This document shows, in pieces, positions 57,826 through 64,000 of a stretch of 64,000 bases of DNA. The notes below the pieces were generated by a model, which saw nothing but the letters and a program-made list of their open reading frames with translations, did no database searches and was not told where the DNA came from. The stretch is from the NCBI RefSeq assembly GCF_000332515.2, contig NZ_AOGZ02000014.1:625001-689000 (forward strand), given 5' to 3'. The DNA is from Leptospira wolbachii serovar Codice str. CDC (GTDB lineage: Bacteria > Spirochaetota > Leptospiria > Leptospirales > Leptospiraceae). Each line of letters opens with the position of its first letter. Position 1 is the first letter of the stretch. Both the position numbers and the translations under genes were made by a program.

Positions 57826-58710
57826 ATGGCGGAAGAACCCGGAACTCTACTTTATTACTTAAAGCGGTCTACAGAATTTCTGGAGAAAAAGGAAATTCCA
57901 AACCCACGTGTGGATGCGGAATGGATCCTTTCCGACCTACTAAACCTTCCTCGAATCAAACTCTACTCTCAATTTGAAATGCCTCTAGGCCAAAAAGAAA
58001 TTGATCTCTACAGGATGAGAATTCTAGAACGAAGCAAACGAAAACCCGTAGCCTATATCACTGGCAAAAAAGGGTTTCATAAATTTGAATACTTGGTAAC
58101 AGACGATGTCCTTATCCCGAGACCAGAAACAGAAGAACTTGTAGATTACCTTTGGAAAGGGAAGGAAAACTTAACAAGAAACGAAACTGGTGAAATCCAA
58201 ATTTGGGATTTATGTTCTGGGAGTGGATGCATCGGCCTTAGCCTTGCCCAACTTTTAGAATCTAGTCTTGTGACTCTCTCAGACCTCTCGGAAAAAGCCA
58301 TCGAAGTGAGCCGTCGCAATGCAGAAAAATACCATCTAACAGAAAAAACGGAATTTTATGTTTCCGATTTAGACTTATCTATCCCTAAAGAACTACAATT
58401 TGATTTGATTGTCTCCAATCCTCCTTACATTCCAGAATCAGAAAAACCAGAGATTATGCCCGATGTATTAGAATTTGAGCCTCACTTAGCTCTCTTTATT
58501 TCGGATTTTAAAGAATTCCACAAACAATTGTTAACTGCCATAAAAAGAAGGTTAAAACCTGGTGGAAAGTTGATGATAGAAACTCATCCTTTGTATATGG
58601 ATGATGTGGAATCACTAGCAGAGGAACTTGGTTTTGTTAATTCAAAGAAAATTTTAGACAGTTCCAAAAAGGAACGTTTTTTCTTTGCAGAGGTGCCTCC
58701 TCTTTCTTAA
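57826..58710 (+). CDS. prmC: Peptide chain release factor N5-glutamine methyltransferase PrmC
   Basis: 294 residues. Methylates the GGQ glutamine of release factors. N-terminal helical domain, then PVAYITGKKGFHKFEYLV, LIPRPETEELVDYL, the SAM loop DLCSGSGCIGLSLA and catalytic VSNPPYIPESE. Length is normal. Follows the tRNA gene by 6 bp and converges on the MarR gene. Confidence 0.96.
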   Translation: MAEEPGTLLYYLKRSTEFLEKKEIPNPRVDAEWILSDLLNLPRIKLYSQFEMPLGQKEIDLYRMRILERSKRKPVAYITGKKGFHKFEYLVTDDVLIPRPETEELVDYLWKGKENLTRNETGEIQIWDLCSGSGCIGLSLAQLLESSLVTLSDLSEKAIEVSRRNAEKYHLTEKTEFYVSDLDLSIPKELQFDLIVSNPPYIPESEKPEIMPDVLEFEPHLALFISDFKEFHKQLLTAIKRRLKPGGKLMIETHPLYMDDVESLAEELGFVNSKKILDSSKKERFFFAEVPPLS

Positions 58711-58713
58711 AGT

Positions 58714-59160
58714 TTATTTTTCTTTCTCCGCCAGTTGGACAGAAGATTGGATTTTAAAAAGAAGAAGATATAAATCTTTTTCATTAACGTCACTTAAATC
58801 CTTTCGAAACACTTCATCTGCGGAGGATATGATAGGAAGGCCTTTCTCCCAAATCTCTTTTCCCTTTTTAGTAAAACGCAAAATATAGAATCGTTTGTCT
58901 TTTACGGATACTTCTCGTTTCACCCATGCTTTTTTGACCCAACCATCCACAAGCCTAGATACTGTGGTTTTGTCTTTTACCAAACGATCACTCAGGTCTT
59001 TCTGACTTACCGTTTCCGATTCTACTAAAGGAAGGAGCTGCATCCAATCTTCAAATCGCATCCCGATTCCTTTTTTCGTAAATTCATTCGCTAAAAACCG
59101 CCTCATCAGAAGCAAGGTTTCGCTCATATAAATTCCCAAATACGTAGAAAGCCCTTTCAC
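58714..59160 (-). CDS. MarR-family transcriptional regulator
   Basis: 148 residues. Winged helix-turn-helix in the middle: SQKDLSDRLVKDKTTVSRLVDGWVKKAWVKR, then the wing SVKDKRFYILRFTKKG. Flanking N- and C-terminal helices form the dimer. Divergent from an alpha/beta hydrolase gene; the gap holds two related repeats at 59204-59243 that probably are its operator, so it likely represses the hydrolase and itself. Confidence 0.92.
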   Translation of the reverse strand: MKGLSTYLGIYMSETLLLMRRFLANEFTKKGIGMRFEDWMQLLPLVESETVSQKDLSDRLVKDKTTVSRLVDGWVKKAWVKREVSVKDKRFYILRFTKKGKEIWEKGLPIISSADEVFRKDLSDVNEKDLYLLLFKIQSSVQLAEKEK

Positions 59161-59203
59161 AATTCCACTAACATACTTTTATTTGAGCCCATCAAGTCTT
59201 TTT

Positions 59204-59243
59204 TAGTTGCAAAGCGCAACCATATAGTTGCATATTACAACTA
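59204..59243. promoter_or_regulatory. Probable MarR operator repeats
   Basis: Two sites starting TAGTTGC (59204 and 59225) are 21 bp apart, two helical turns, on the same face. The first is GTTGC-AAAGC-GCAAC (59206-59220); the second is TAGTTG-7 nt-CAACTA (59225-59243). They lie 37 bp before the hydrolase start and 44 bp before the MarR start, where repressor sites for both promoters would be expected. Confidence 0.65.
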
Positions 59244-59279
59244 CATGTATTTTTAATCCGAGGTTCCAAGAGGTTTATT

Positions 59280-60134
59280 ATGAGTTGGACATACCAAACA
59301 ATCGAAAGAGAGGGATTTGCCCTCCAAGTGGCAAAAAACAACATAGAGGGCCCTCCTCTATTTTGGATCGGAAGTGCCTTGTATTATCCCCGAGTCATCC
59401 CCAGGGAAATGGCGGAAAATTACCAAATCACTATCGTGGACCACAGAGGGTTTGCGAAACGAACCAATCCGCAAAAGGAAACTCGGGAAGATTATTCCTT
59501 AGAGAAATTATTAGATGATTTTGCTTTCGTCCAAACAGAATTAAAAATACCAGTCTGTCCCGTAATCGGACATTCGGGCCATGGGTATATGGCTCTTGCT
59601 TATGCGGCCGAATTTCCAAACTTGGTATCGAAACTTTGTATGGTCTCCACGGGTCCGAGCCATGGGAGTCACATGTCCGAAGCAGAAGTATATTTCCAAA
59701 AAGAAGCATCTGACTTGCGTAAGGCGGCTCATGCTCAAAACCAGGTTCAGTTCCAAAAAAATATAGAAACATCACCGGAAGATTTTTTTATACACTACTG
59801 TGTGAGTTTGGAGGCCAAAGGTTTTTACAAAATTCCTTTTCCGTCTAGAGAATTTTGGAAAGGAATTCACACAAACAAACTTGCATTTGATTATCTTTTT
59901 GGAGAAGTGTTTCGAGACATTGATGTTTCCGAATACTTTAGAAATGTTTCTGTTCCTGTTTGGATTTGTATGGGCAAAGAAGACTTCCAAGTGGCACCCT
60001 ATTTCACTTGGGAACCAATCTTAAGTGGGTTTCCGAAAATCAAAATGACAGTTTTGGAAGAATGTAGCCACTTACCTTTTTTAGAAAGACCGGAAAGGTT
60101 TTTAGAAGCGATGTCGAGTTCAGATAGGAGGTAA
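59280..60134 (+). CDS. Alpha/beta hydrolase
   Basis: 284 residues. The nucleophile elbow GHSGHG puts the catalytic serine at 99; the acid is probably Asp in CMGKEDFQV and the base His in EECSHLPFLERP near the C-terminus. VDHRGFAKRTNP corresponds to the strand-4 region of the fold. No signal peptide, so cytosolic. Substrate unknown; control by a MarR repressor suggests a small aromatic or toxic ester. Confidence 0.88.
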   Translation: MSWTYQTIEREGFALQVAKNNIEGPPLFWIGSALYYPRVIPREMAENYQITIVDHRGFAKRTNPQKETREDYSLEKLLDDFAFVQTELKIPVCPVIGHSGHGYMALAYAAEFPNLVSKLCMVSTGPSHGSHMSEAEVYFQKEASDLRKAAHAQNQVQFQKNIETSPEDFFIHYCVSLEAKGFYKIPFPSREFWKGIHTNKLAFDYLFGEVFRDIDVSEYFRNVSVPVWICMGKEDFQVAPYFTWEPILSGFPKIKMTVLEECSHLPFLERPERFLEAMSSSDRR

Positions 60135-60206
60135 TAGCCTATTGTGTCTAGTCATTAGCTAATCAAATATCCATCTGGATCCGCTGCTAAATCAACCCAG
60201 CCACAT

Positions 60207-60238
60207 AAAAAAACCCGCCACCTTTTCGGTTAGCGGGT
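60207..60238 (-). terminator. Intrinsic terminator after mdh
   Basis: On the minus strand, 6-bp ACCCGC/GCGGGT (60233-60238 with 60213-60218) plus an inner 3-bp ACC/GGT pairing form a hairpin followed by seven T (60213-60207). It lies about 30 bp after the mdh stop. The remaining 70 bp up to the hydrolase gene show nothing clear. Confidence 0.88.
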
Positions 60239-60267
60239 CCTTCCAACAAATCGTTGTAGATCAGAAA

Positions 60268-61251
60268 TTAACCAAGCATGTCTTTGACTTCGTTTCTTTC
60301 TTCTTTTAACTCATTGTGAGTGATATCAAATTTTTCCTTACCGAAAGCATTGATTTCAAGACCAGTTACGATCTCTACTTTTTTGCCATCAGACTTCAGT
60401 GGGTATCCAAAGATTAGTCCTTTGTCCACACCATACTCACCATTGGAATGGCAAGCGGCACTGAACCAGTCACCCGCTTTTGTAGGAGTCACAATGTTAT
60501 GCACTGTGTCCACTACCGCATTTGCTGCAGAAGCCGCAGAAGATGCCCCGCGTGCAGCGATGATGGCTGCTCCTCTTTTTTGAACGGTAGAGATGAAATC
60601 ACCCTTTAACCAGTCGTGGTCAGAGATCACATCAGTGGCTACTTTTCCTTTGATTTTTGCATTGTAAAAGTCAGGGTATTGAGTGGCAGAATGGTTTCCC
60701 CAAATGGCTACATTGGAAACATCTTTTACAAGAACTCCCGCTTTTTGGGCAAGTTGTGTTTTAGCACGGTTTTCATCAAGACCAGTCATCGCAAACCATC
60801 TGTCAGACGGAACACCTTTTGCATTGTTCATTGCAATGAGTGCATTTGTATTACATGGGTTACCAACAACGAGAACTCTTACGTCGCTTGCAGCATTCTT
60901 CTCGATTGCTTTTCCTTGTGTTGTAAAAATTCCACCATTGATTTTTAGAAGATCCCCTCTTTCCATTCCTGCTTTTCTCGGAACAGAACCAACAAGAAGT
61001 GCCCAGTTAATGTCACGAAACGCCTCATCAATGTTAGAAGAAACAGATACTTTTTCCAAAAGAGGGAAAGCACAGTCGTCCAATTCCATAATGACACCTT
61101 TAGCAGCAGGAAGGGCTTGTTCTAATTCCAATAATTGGAGTTCCACTGCAGTGTCAGGTCCAAACATTTGTCCTGAAGCGATACGAAATAGTAGTGCGTA
61201 TCCGATTTGTCCGGCAGCACCAGTAACAGCAACTTTTACTTTTTTGCTCAT
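60268..61251 (-). CDS. mdh: Malate dehydrogenase
   Basis: 327 residues, NAD-dependent enzyme of the TCA cycle. Dinucleotide loop [15 protein letters not shown], substrate Arg region [26 protein letters not shown] and proton-relay His in [16 protein letters not shown]. These are typical of the MDH group that also includes cytosolic eukaryotic enzymes. Own terminator; the next gene on this strand is 27 bp upstream. Confidence 0.96.
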   Translation of the reverse strand: MSKKVKVAVTGAAGQIGYALLFRIASGQMFGPDTAVELQLLELEQALPAAKGVIMELDDCAFPLLEKVSVSSNIDEAFRDINWALLVGSVPRKAGMERGDLLKINGGIFTTQGKAIEKNAASDVRVLVVGNPCNTNALIAMNNAKGVPSDRWFAMTGLDENRAKTQLAQKAGVLVKDVSNVAIWGNHSATQYPDFYNAKIKGKVATDVISDHDWLKGDFISTVQKRGAAIIAARGASSAASAANAVVDTVHNIVTPTKAGDWFSAACHSNGEYGVDKGLIFGYPLKSDGKKVEIVTGLEINAFGKEKFDITHNELKEERNEVKDMLG

Positions 61252-61278
61252 ATAATTTTCCTTTAAATTTATAATCTA

Positions 61279-62328
61279 TTATTGTTTTAGTTCTTTTTGG
61301 ATGATCTCATCAAAGTTTTCGAAAGGCAATGCTCCCGAAATGAAAATTCCATTGATAAAGAATGCTGGAGTTCCACTCACACCCACTTTTTGCCCATCTT
61401 GAATGTCCGCATCAATTTCTGCTTTTAGATTACTTGCATTTTTCATACAAGCTTGGTATTTGTCTTTGGGCATTCCTGCTTTTACGATGAGTGCATCTAC
61501 ATTCGCTTTTGCTAAGTTCCCGCTGTTTTCAAAAAGTATATTAAACACATCCCAATACTTTCCTTCCGAAATAGTGCAATTAGCAGCCATGTGGGCATAC
61601 ATTGCATCTTGGTGGAAAGGAAGCGGAAAGTCACGGAAAACCCAACGGATTTGGCCTTTGTATTTTTCACGAAGTTTTTGATTCACATCTTGGCTTCTTT
61701 TACAGAAAGGACACTCAAAATCAGAGAATTCTACAATGGTGATTTTTGCATCTTTAGGGCCAATGGAAGGGTTATTTTTTTCCTCCACAGTAACTCTTAC
61801 TGCTTCTGCTTCTTTGATCAAAAACTCAACAGGGTATTTTGTAACGATGTCGCGGTAAACATTGCGGCTATGTTCTTGTTCTTGTTGGTTTTTTAAAAAT
61901 CCAATAATTTTGTCCTTCGTCTCATTTAAAGATTTTCCACCTAATTGGTCTTTGTTGGACACATAGACATTCATAATATCTTCTTCTGATGGTTCTCTAG
62001 GAGTAAATCCTTGGGTCAATACTTCGGATGGTTTTATGTTTTTGTCTTTGGCAATGAGTTCAAATAGTTTGTCTTGAGCAAATTCACCAAGCGTGTTTTT
62101 GATAAGTGCCTTGTATTCCGATTGGAATTTAGAATAGGCAATGGGAGAAGTTTCTTTCACATCACTCAAGTCATATTTTTTTCCACCGATACTCACTGCA
62201 TCTTGGGTAATGTATTCCCGAACAAAGGAAGGAATACTGACAATAAAGAGAAGGGCGAAAACGAGGTTAGTCGCAAGGACGATTTTGGAGATGGGGTTTT
62301 CCATCCACTTTTTAAAAATATTTTCCAT
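61279..62328 (-). CDS. Membrane-anchored DsbA-family protein with SurA-like N-terminal part
   Basis: 349 residues from ATG 62328; in-frame TTG 62364 and ATG 62349 are alternatives. One membrane helix (about 17-37 of this form), then a helical region (about 75-170) resembling SurA/PpiC chaperone domains, then a DsbA-like thioredoxin fold: IVEFSDFECPFCKRSQDV with the CPFC redox pair, FRDFPLPFHQDAMYAH and cis-Pro loop VGVSGTPAFFING. It likely oxidises or isomerises disulfides of exported proteins, with a built-in client-binding part. Confidence 0.88.
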   Translation of the reverse strand: MENIFKKWMENPISKIVLATNLVFALLFIVSIPSFVREYITQDAVSIGGKKYDLSDVKETSPIAYSKFQSEYKALIKNTLGEFAQDKLFELIAKDKNIKPSEVLTQGFTPREPSEEDIMNVYVSNKDQLGGKSLNETKDKIIGFLKNQQEQEHSRNVYRDIVTKYPVEFLIKEAEAVRVTVEEKNNPSIGPKDAKITIVEFSDFECPFCKRSQDVNQKLREKYKGQIRWVFRDFPLPFHQDAMYAHMAANCTISEGKYWDVFNILFENSGNLAKANVDALIVKAGMPKDKYQACMKNASNLKAEIDADIQDGQKVGVSGTPAFFINGIFISGALPFENFDEIIQKELKQ

Positions 62329-62490
62329 CCCTGCCAGCTTCCCGGCCATAAAGCGAGCAATCAAACGGAAAAATCTGAAAAAAAATATCGATTTTCGCTA
62401 AAGCCTACCTCGAAATATCCGAAAATCTGAGGGAGGGAAAAGGATATTTTTTCTCAAAGAGCTGATCCTGAACACGGAGGTTTGGGAAAA

Positions 62491-62808
62491 ATGAACACAA
62501 TTAACATTCAAGGAAACTCGCACGTTTCGGTCCCCCCCACGATACCAACCCAAACTGGGAAACAATCGGAGGAAGGTAATGATTCGCTTTTCGAAAAGTC
62601 GCAAAATCTGCGGGCAACAAAAAAGGTAGAAGCGGAAAGAGAGGCAAAGTTAAAGCCGGAAGATTTGGTATTAAAACCAACTCCTGCTTCTCTGGAAGAA
62701 AAACTAAACCAAATCATTTCACCCGAAGAAGTGAAAGACTTACTTTCTCTCGTGACACGAACTCCCCTACCTTCCCCCAAAAGTCATAAGGTAGATACCA
62801 AAAGGTAA
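62491..62808 (+). CDS. Small hypothetical protein
   Basis: 105 residues from ATG 62491, which has GGAGG 10 bases upstream (an in-frame TTG lies three codons earlier). Rich in Lys, Glu, Pro and Ser; probably disordered except for the helix SLEEKLNQIISPEEVKDLLSL. No signal or membrane segment. Divergent from the DsbA-like gene; a small membrane-protein gene follows 2 bp later. Function unknown. Confidence 0.65.
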   Translation: MNTINIQGNSHVSVPPTIPTQTGKQSEEGNDSLFEKSQNLRATKKVEAEREAKLKPEDLVLKPTPASLEEKLNQIISPEEVKDLLSLVTRTPLPSPKSHKVDTKR

Positions 62809-62810
62809 GT

Positions 62811-62978
62811 TTGTTCCTTAGCATTGCCATTCTTGACAGCTTTATCCTAGTTCTTAGCGGAGTATTGACCATTTCCGTTTTGGGACTAGGACTTGTTGTA
62901 TACAATCAATTCATCCATCCTGTCATCTCAAGGAAAGAATCCGATCGGTTCATCCCCGTTCAAACGGGCGACAAATAA
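62811..62978 (+). CDS. Very small single-pass membrane protein
   Basis: 55 codons from TTG 62811, preceded by AAGG. It encodes one strong membrane helix (residues about 3-32, with SFILVLSGVLTISVLGLGLV) and a short basic/polar tail ending QTGDK. The start lies 2 bp after the stop of the preceding small gene, so they are probably coupled. A short ORF without recognised family; supported by the ribosome site and hydrophobic pattern only. Confidence 0.5.
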   Translation: MFLSIAILDSFILVLSGVLTISVLGLGLVVYNQFIHPVISRKESDRFIPVQTGDK

Positions 62979-63145
62979 GCCGGTTTGCCACCTTTCAAAT
63001 TGGATGTAAAACTGGGCAACTGGCAACCCGGTGTAATGCGATCTCGGAAGACCATCTTATCTTCCAATTCAAAAAAAGTCGTGATAGTGAAGATTATACC
63101 ATTACTGTTTTAAAGAACGGACCCACTTTCTACAAACCACCGCGG

Positions 63146-63427
63146 ATGGAACATTACGGAAAGATGGAATCTAAAGAAACCTTCGAATCCTATGAAGTCA
63201 TTGGCCACCCTGCCGAATTTCGCATCTCCGATAAAATTGCCAAAGAACGGATGGTAAACTATATCGAAGTCTCTCTCACCTCCTCCTTTTATTTTAATAG
63301 GTCAGGAAAGGAACGAATGAAATTTACATTTGAAGTGGGAAAAATCCATCCGGGGATCAACAGGAAGGCAAGATTTCGTGGAGATGTATATGGATTTGGA
63401 AAAGAAGAAGGGGCCGAAGAAGATTAA
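63146..63427 (+). CDS. Hypothetical protein, possibly a fragment
   Basis: 93 residues from ATG 63146; no ribosome site precedes this ATG. The product is mixed alpha/beta (ESYEVIGHPAEFRI, FTFEVGKIHPGINRKARF) without a recognised domain. Open frames without stops fill the 167 bp before it, in other frames: frame shifts near 63060 and 63120 would join them into a longer protein. It may be a real short gene, a longer gene with a different start, or a frameshifted remnant. Confidence 0.45.
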   Translation: MEHYGKMESKETFESYEVIGHPAEFRISDKIAKERMVNYIEVSLTSSFYFNRSGKERMKFTFEVGKIHPGINRKARFRGDVYGFGKEEGAEED

Positions 63428-63435
63428 ACAAGAAA

Positions 63436-64000
63436 CTATTTTGTTTGGATGCGAACTCCGAGTCCATCGGGTTTGACACGTTTGAATGTATATGCAATGT
63501 TTGCTGCGCCCATCACTTGAGATACCATCTTTTCCAATTCCGTTTGTTTGGTTTTCACTGACTTCCTTTCCAAAAATACAAGTAAACTTGGACCAGAACC
63601 AGACAAACAATACCCAATCCCTGCTTGTTTAAAACGATCCGCTAACGGATACAAAGGCGAAGACTTCGGAATTCTGTAGGGAGTGTGCATTTTATCTTCT
63701 AAACCAACGAGTAAATCACCAAACTTACGTTTGTCTAAAAAATGCATCCAAGCACCAATGCGAGATAAATTAAAAATGACATCGGCTGTTGCGTAGGTTT
63801 TCGGAAGTGCTTTCCTTGATTCCTCAGTTGAAACATGAAACTCTGGTGTTAGAACAAAAATAGCAACAGAAGAAGGAAATTTTTTACGGAAATATCTCAG
63901 CTTTTCACCAAACGTAGAATAGGCGAAAACAAATCCACCTAGATAAGCCGGCAAAGTATTATCAGGATGGCCTTCAAATTCCGCTAAATACTGAGTAAAT
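63436..64000 (-). CDS. thrB: Homoserine kinase ThrB (GHMP family), C-terminal part
   Basis: The frame stays open to the right edge, so the N-terminal half lies outside; about 188 residues are visible. The GHMP signature EGHPDNTLPAYLGGFV begins near 63990, before the first internal start codon. YCLSGSGPSLLVFL is the C-terminal glycine loop of the family, which binds phosphate. It would phosphorylate homoserine for threonine synthesis. Homoserine kinase is favoured over other GHMP kinases by EGHPDN and the overall layout; no neighbouring thr gene is seen. Confidence 0.85.
   Translation of the reverse strand, partial: FTQYLAEFEGHPDNTLPAYLGGFVFAYSTFGEKLRYFRKKFPSSVAIFVLTPEFHVSTEESRKALPKTYATADVIFNLSRIGAWMHFLDKRKFGDLLVGLEDKMHTPYRIPKSSPLYPLADRFKQAGIGYCLSGSGPSLLVFLERKSVKTKQTELEKMVSQVMGAANIAYTFKRVKPDGLGVRIQTK

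Noticed and set aside
59228..59518. Alternative 96-codon frame overlapping the alpha/beta hydrolase
   Set aside because: It covers the operator and the start of a well-supported hydrolase in another frame; the peptide has no recognisable features.
62390..62427. Inverted repeat GATTTTCG/CGAAAATC between the DsbA-like gene and the 105-residue gene
   Set aside because: The arms are 22 bases apart in AT-rich DNA and no promoter or T run fits; chance is likely.

Overview
The window looks like chromosomal DNA of a spirochaete of the genus Leptospira, most likely a saprophytic (L. biflexa/L. meyeri-like) lineage. The signs are an AT-leaning composition, spirochaete-type hook genes, a near-complete haem operon in the order hemA-hemC(D)-hemB-hemL-hemE-hemN-hemG with hemH facing it, and a TGACA-N6-TGACA direct repeat upstream of hemA that matches the box I recall for the Leptospira regulator HemR. 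The species assignment is inference. I see no insertion sequence, prophage or CRISPR array; the region reads as core genome packed into operons, many with 1-4 bp start/stop overlaps.

Layout. 1-2.9 kb: two membrane histidine kinases facing each other (the first cut by the window edge). 3.1-5.6 kb: trpC and a STAS anti-sigma antagonist divergent from murD. 5.7-11.1 kb: a minus-strand group made of a TPR protein with a Rossmann-like C-terminus, a polytopic membrane protein and a GAF/HD-GYP c-di-GMP phosphodiesterase with a large insertion in its catalytic domain. 11.2-14.9 kb: flagellar hook operon fliK-flgD-flgE. 15.0-28.7 kb: a complete assimilatory sulfate route: sulfate ABC transporter (sbp-cysT-cysW-cysA), APS reductase and ATP sulfurylase (cysH-cysD-cysN), a TauD-like oxygenase plus BASS transporter, sulfite reductase (cysJ-cysI) and siroheme synthesis (SUMT and a Met8-like protein). 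28.7-31.8 kb: a lipoprotein, a NERD-nuclease/P-loop protein whose 3' end runs into the RNase P RNA gene, and a small secreted protein. 31.9-41.7 kb: msrB divergent from the haem operon. 41.7-44.5 kb: cysK-topA-hemH on the minus strand; topA appears to start at a non-canonical ATC. 44.6-51.8 kb: HEAT-repeat protein, PhaR-like regulator, pseudo-receiver protein, thioredoxin-like protein, UbiA/DPPR-synthase-like enzyme, TrkH-type K+ transporter and unknowns. 51.9-58.7 kb: fusA, degenerate LysM/M23 protein, amidohydrolase, two cyclic-nucleotide-binding proteins, tRNA-Arg(CCU), prmC. 58.7-64.0 kb: a MarR regulator divergent from an alpha/beta hydrolase with clear operator repeats, malate dehydrogenase, a SurA-like/DsbA fusion, small ORFs and the 3' part of homoserine kinase.

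How the genes work together. Sulfate is imported, activated to APS, reduced by a CysH of the [4Fe-4S] APS type (no APS kinase is needed or seen), then by CysJI using siroheme made from uroporphyrinogen III, and fixed by CysK. Uroporphyrinogen III is also the product of the haem operon in the same window, so the tetrapyrrole and sulfur genes form one metabolic neighbourhood. No single novel multigene system stands out beyond doubt. The best leads are the ATC start of topA, the regulatory palindromes (msrB/hemA, MarR, sulfate genes), the HD-GYP operon with its unknown membrane partners, the cysteine-free FlgE, the NERD-ATPase/rnpB overlap and the TauD-like/BASS pair.
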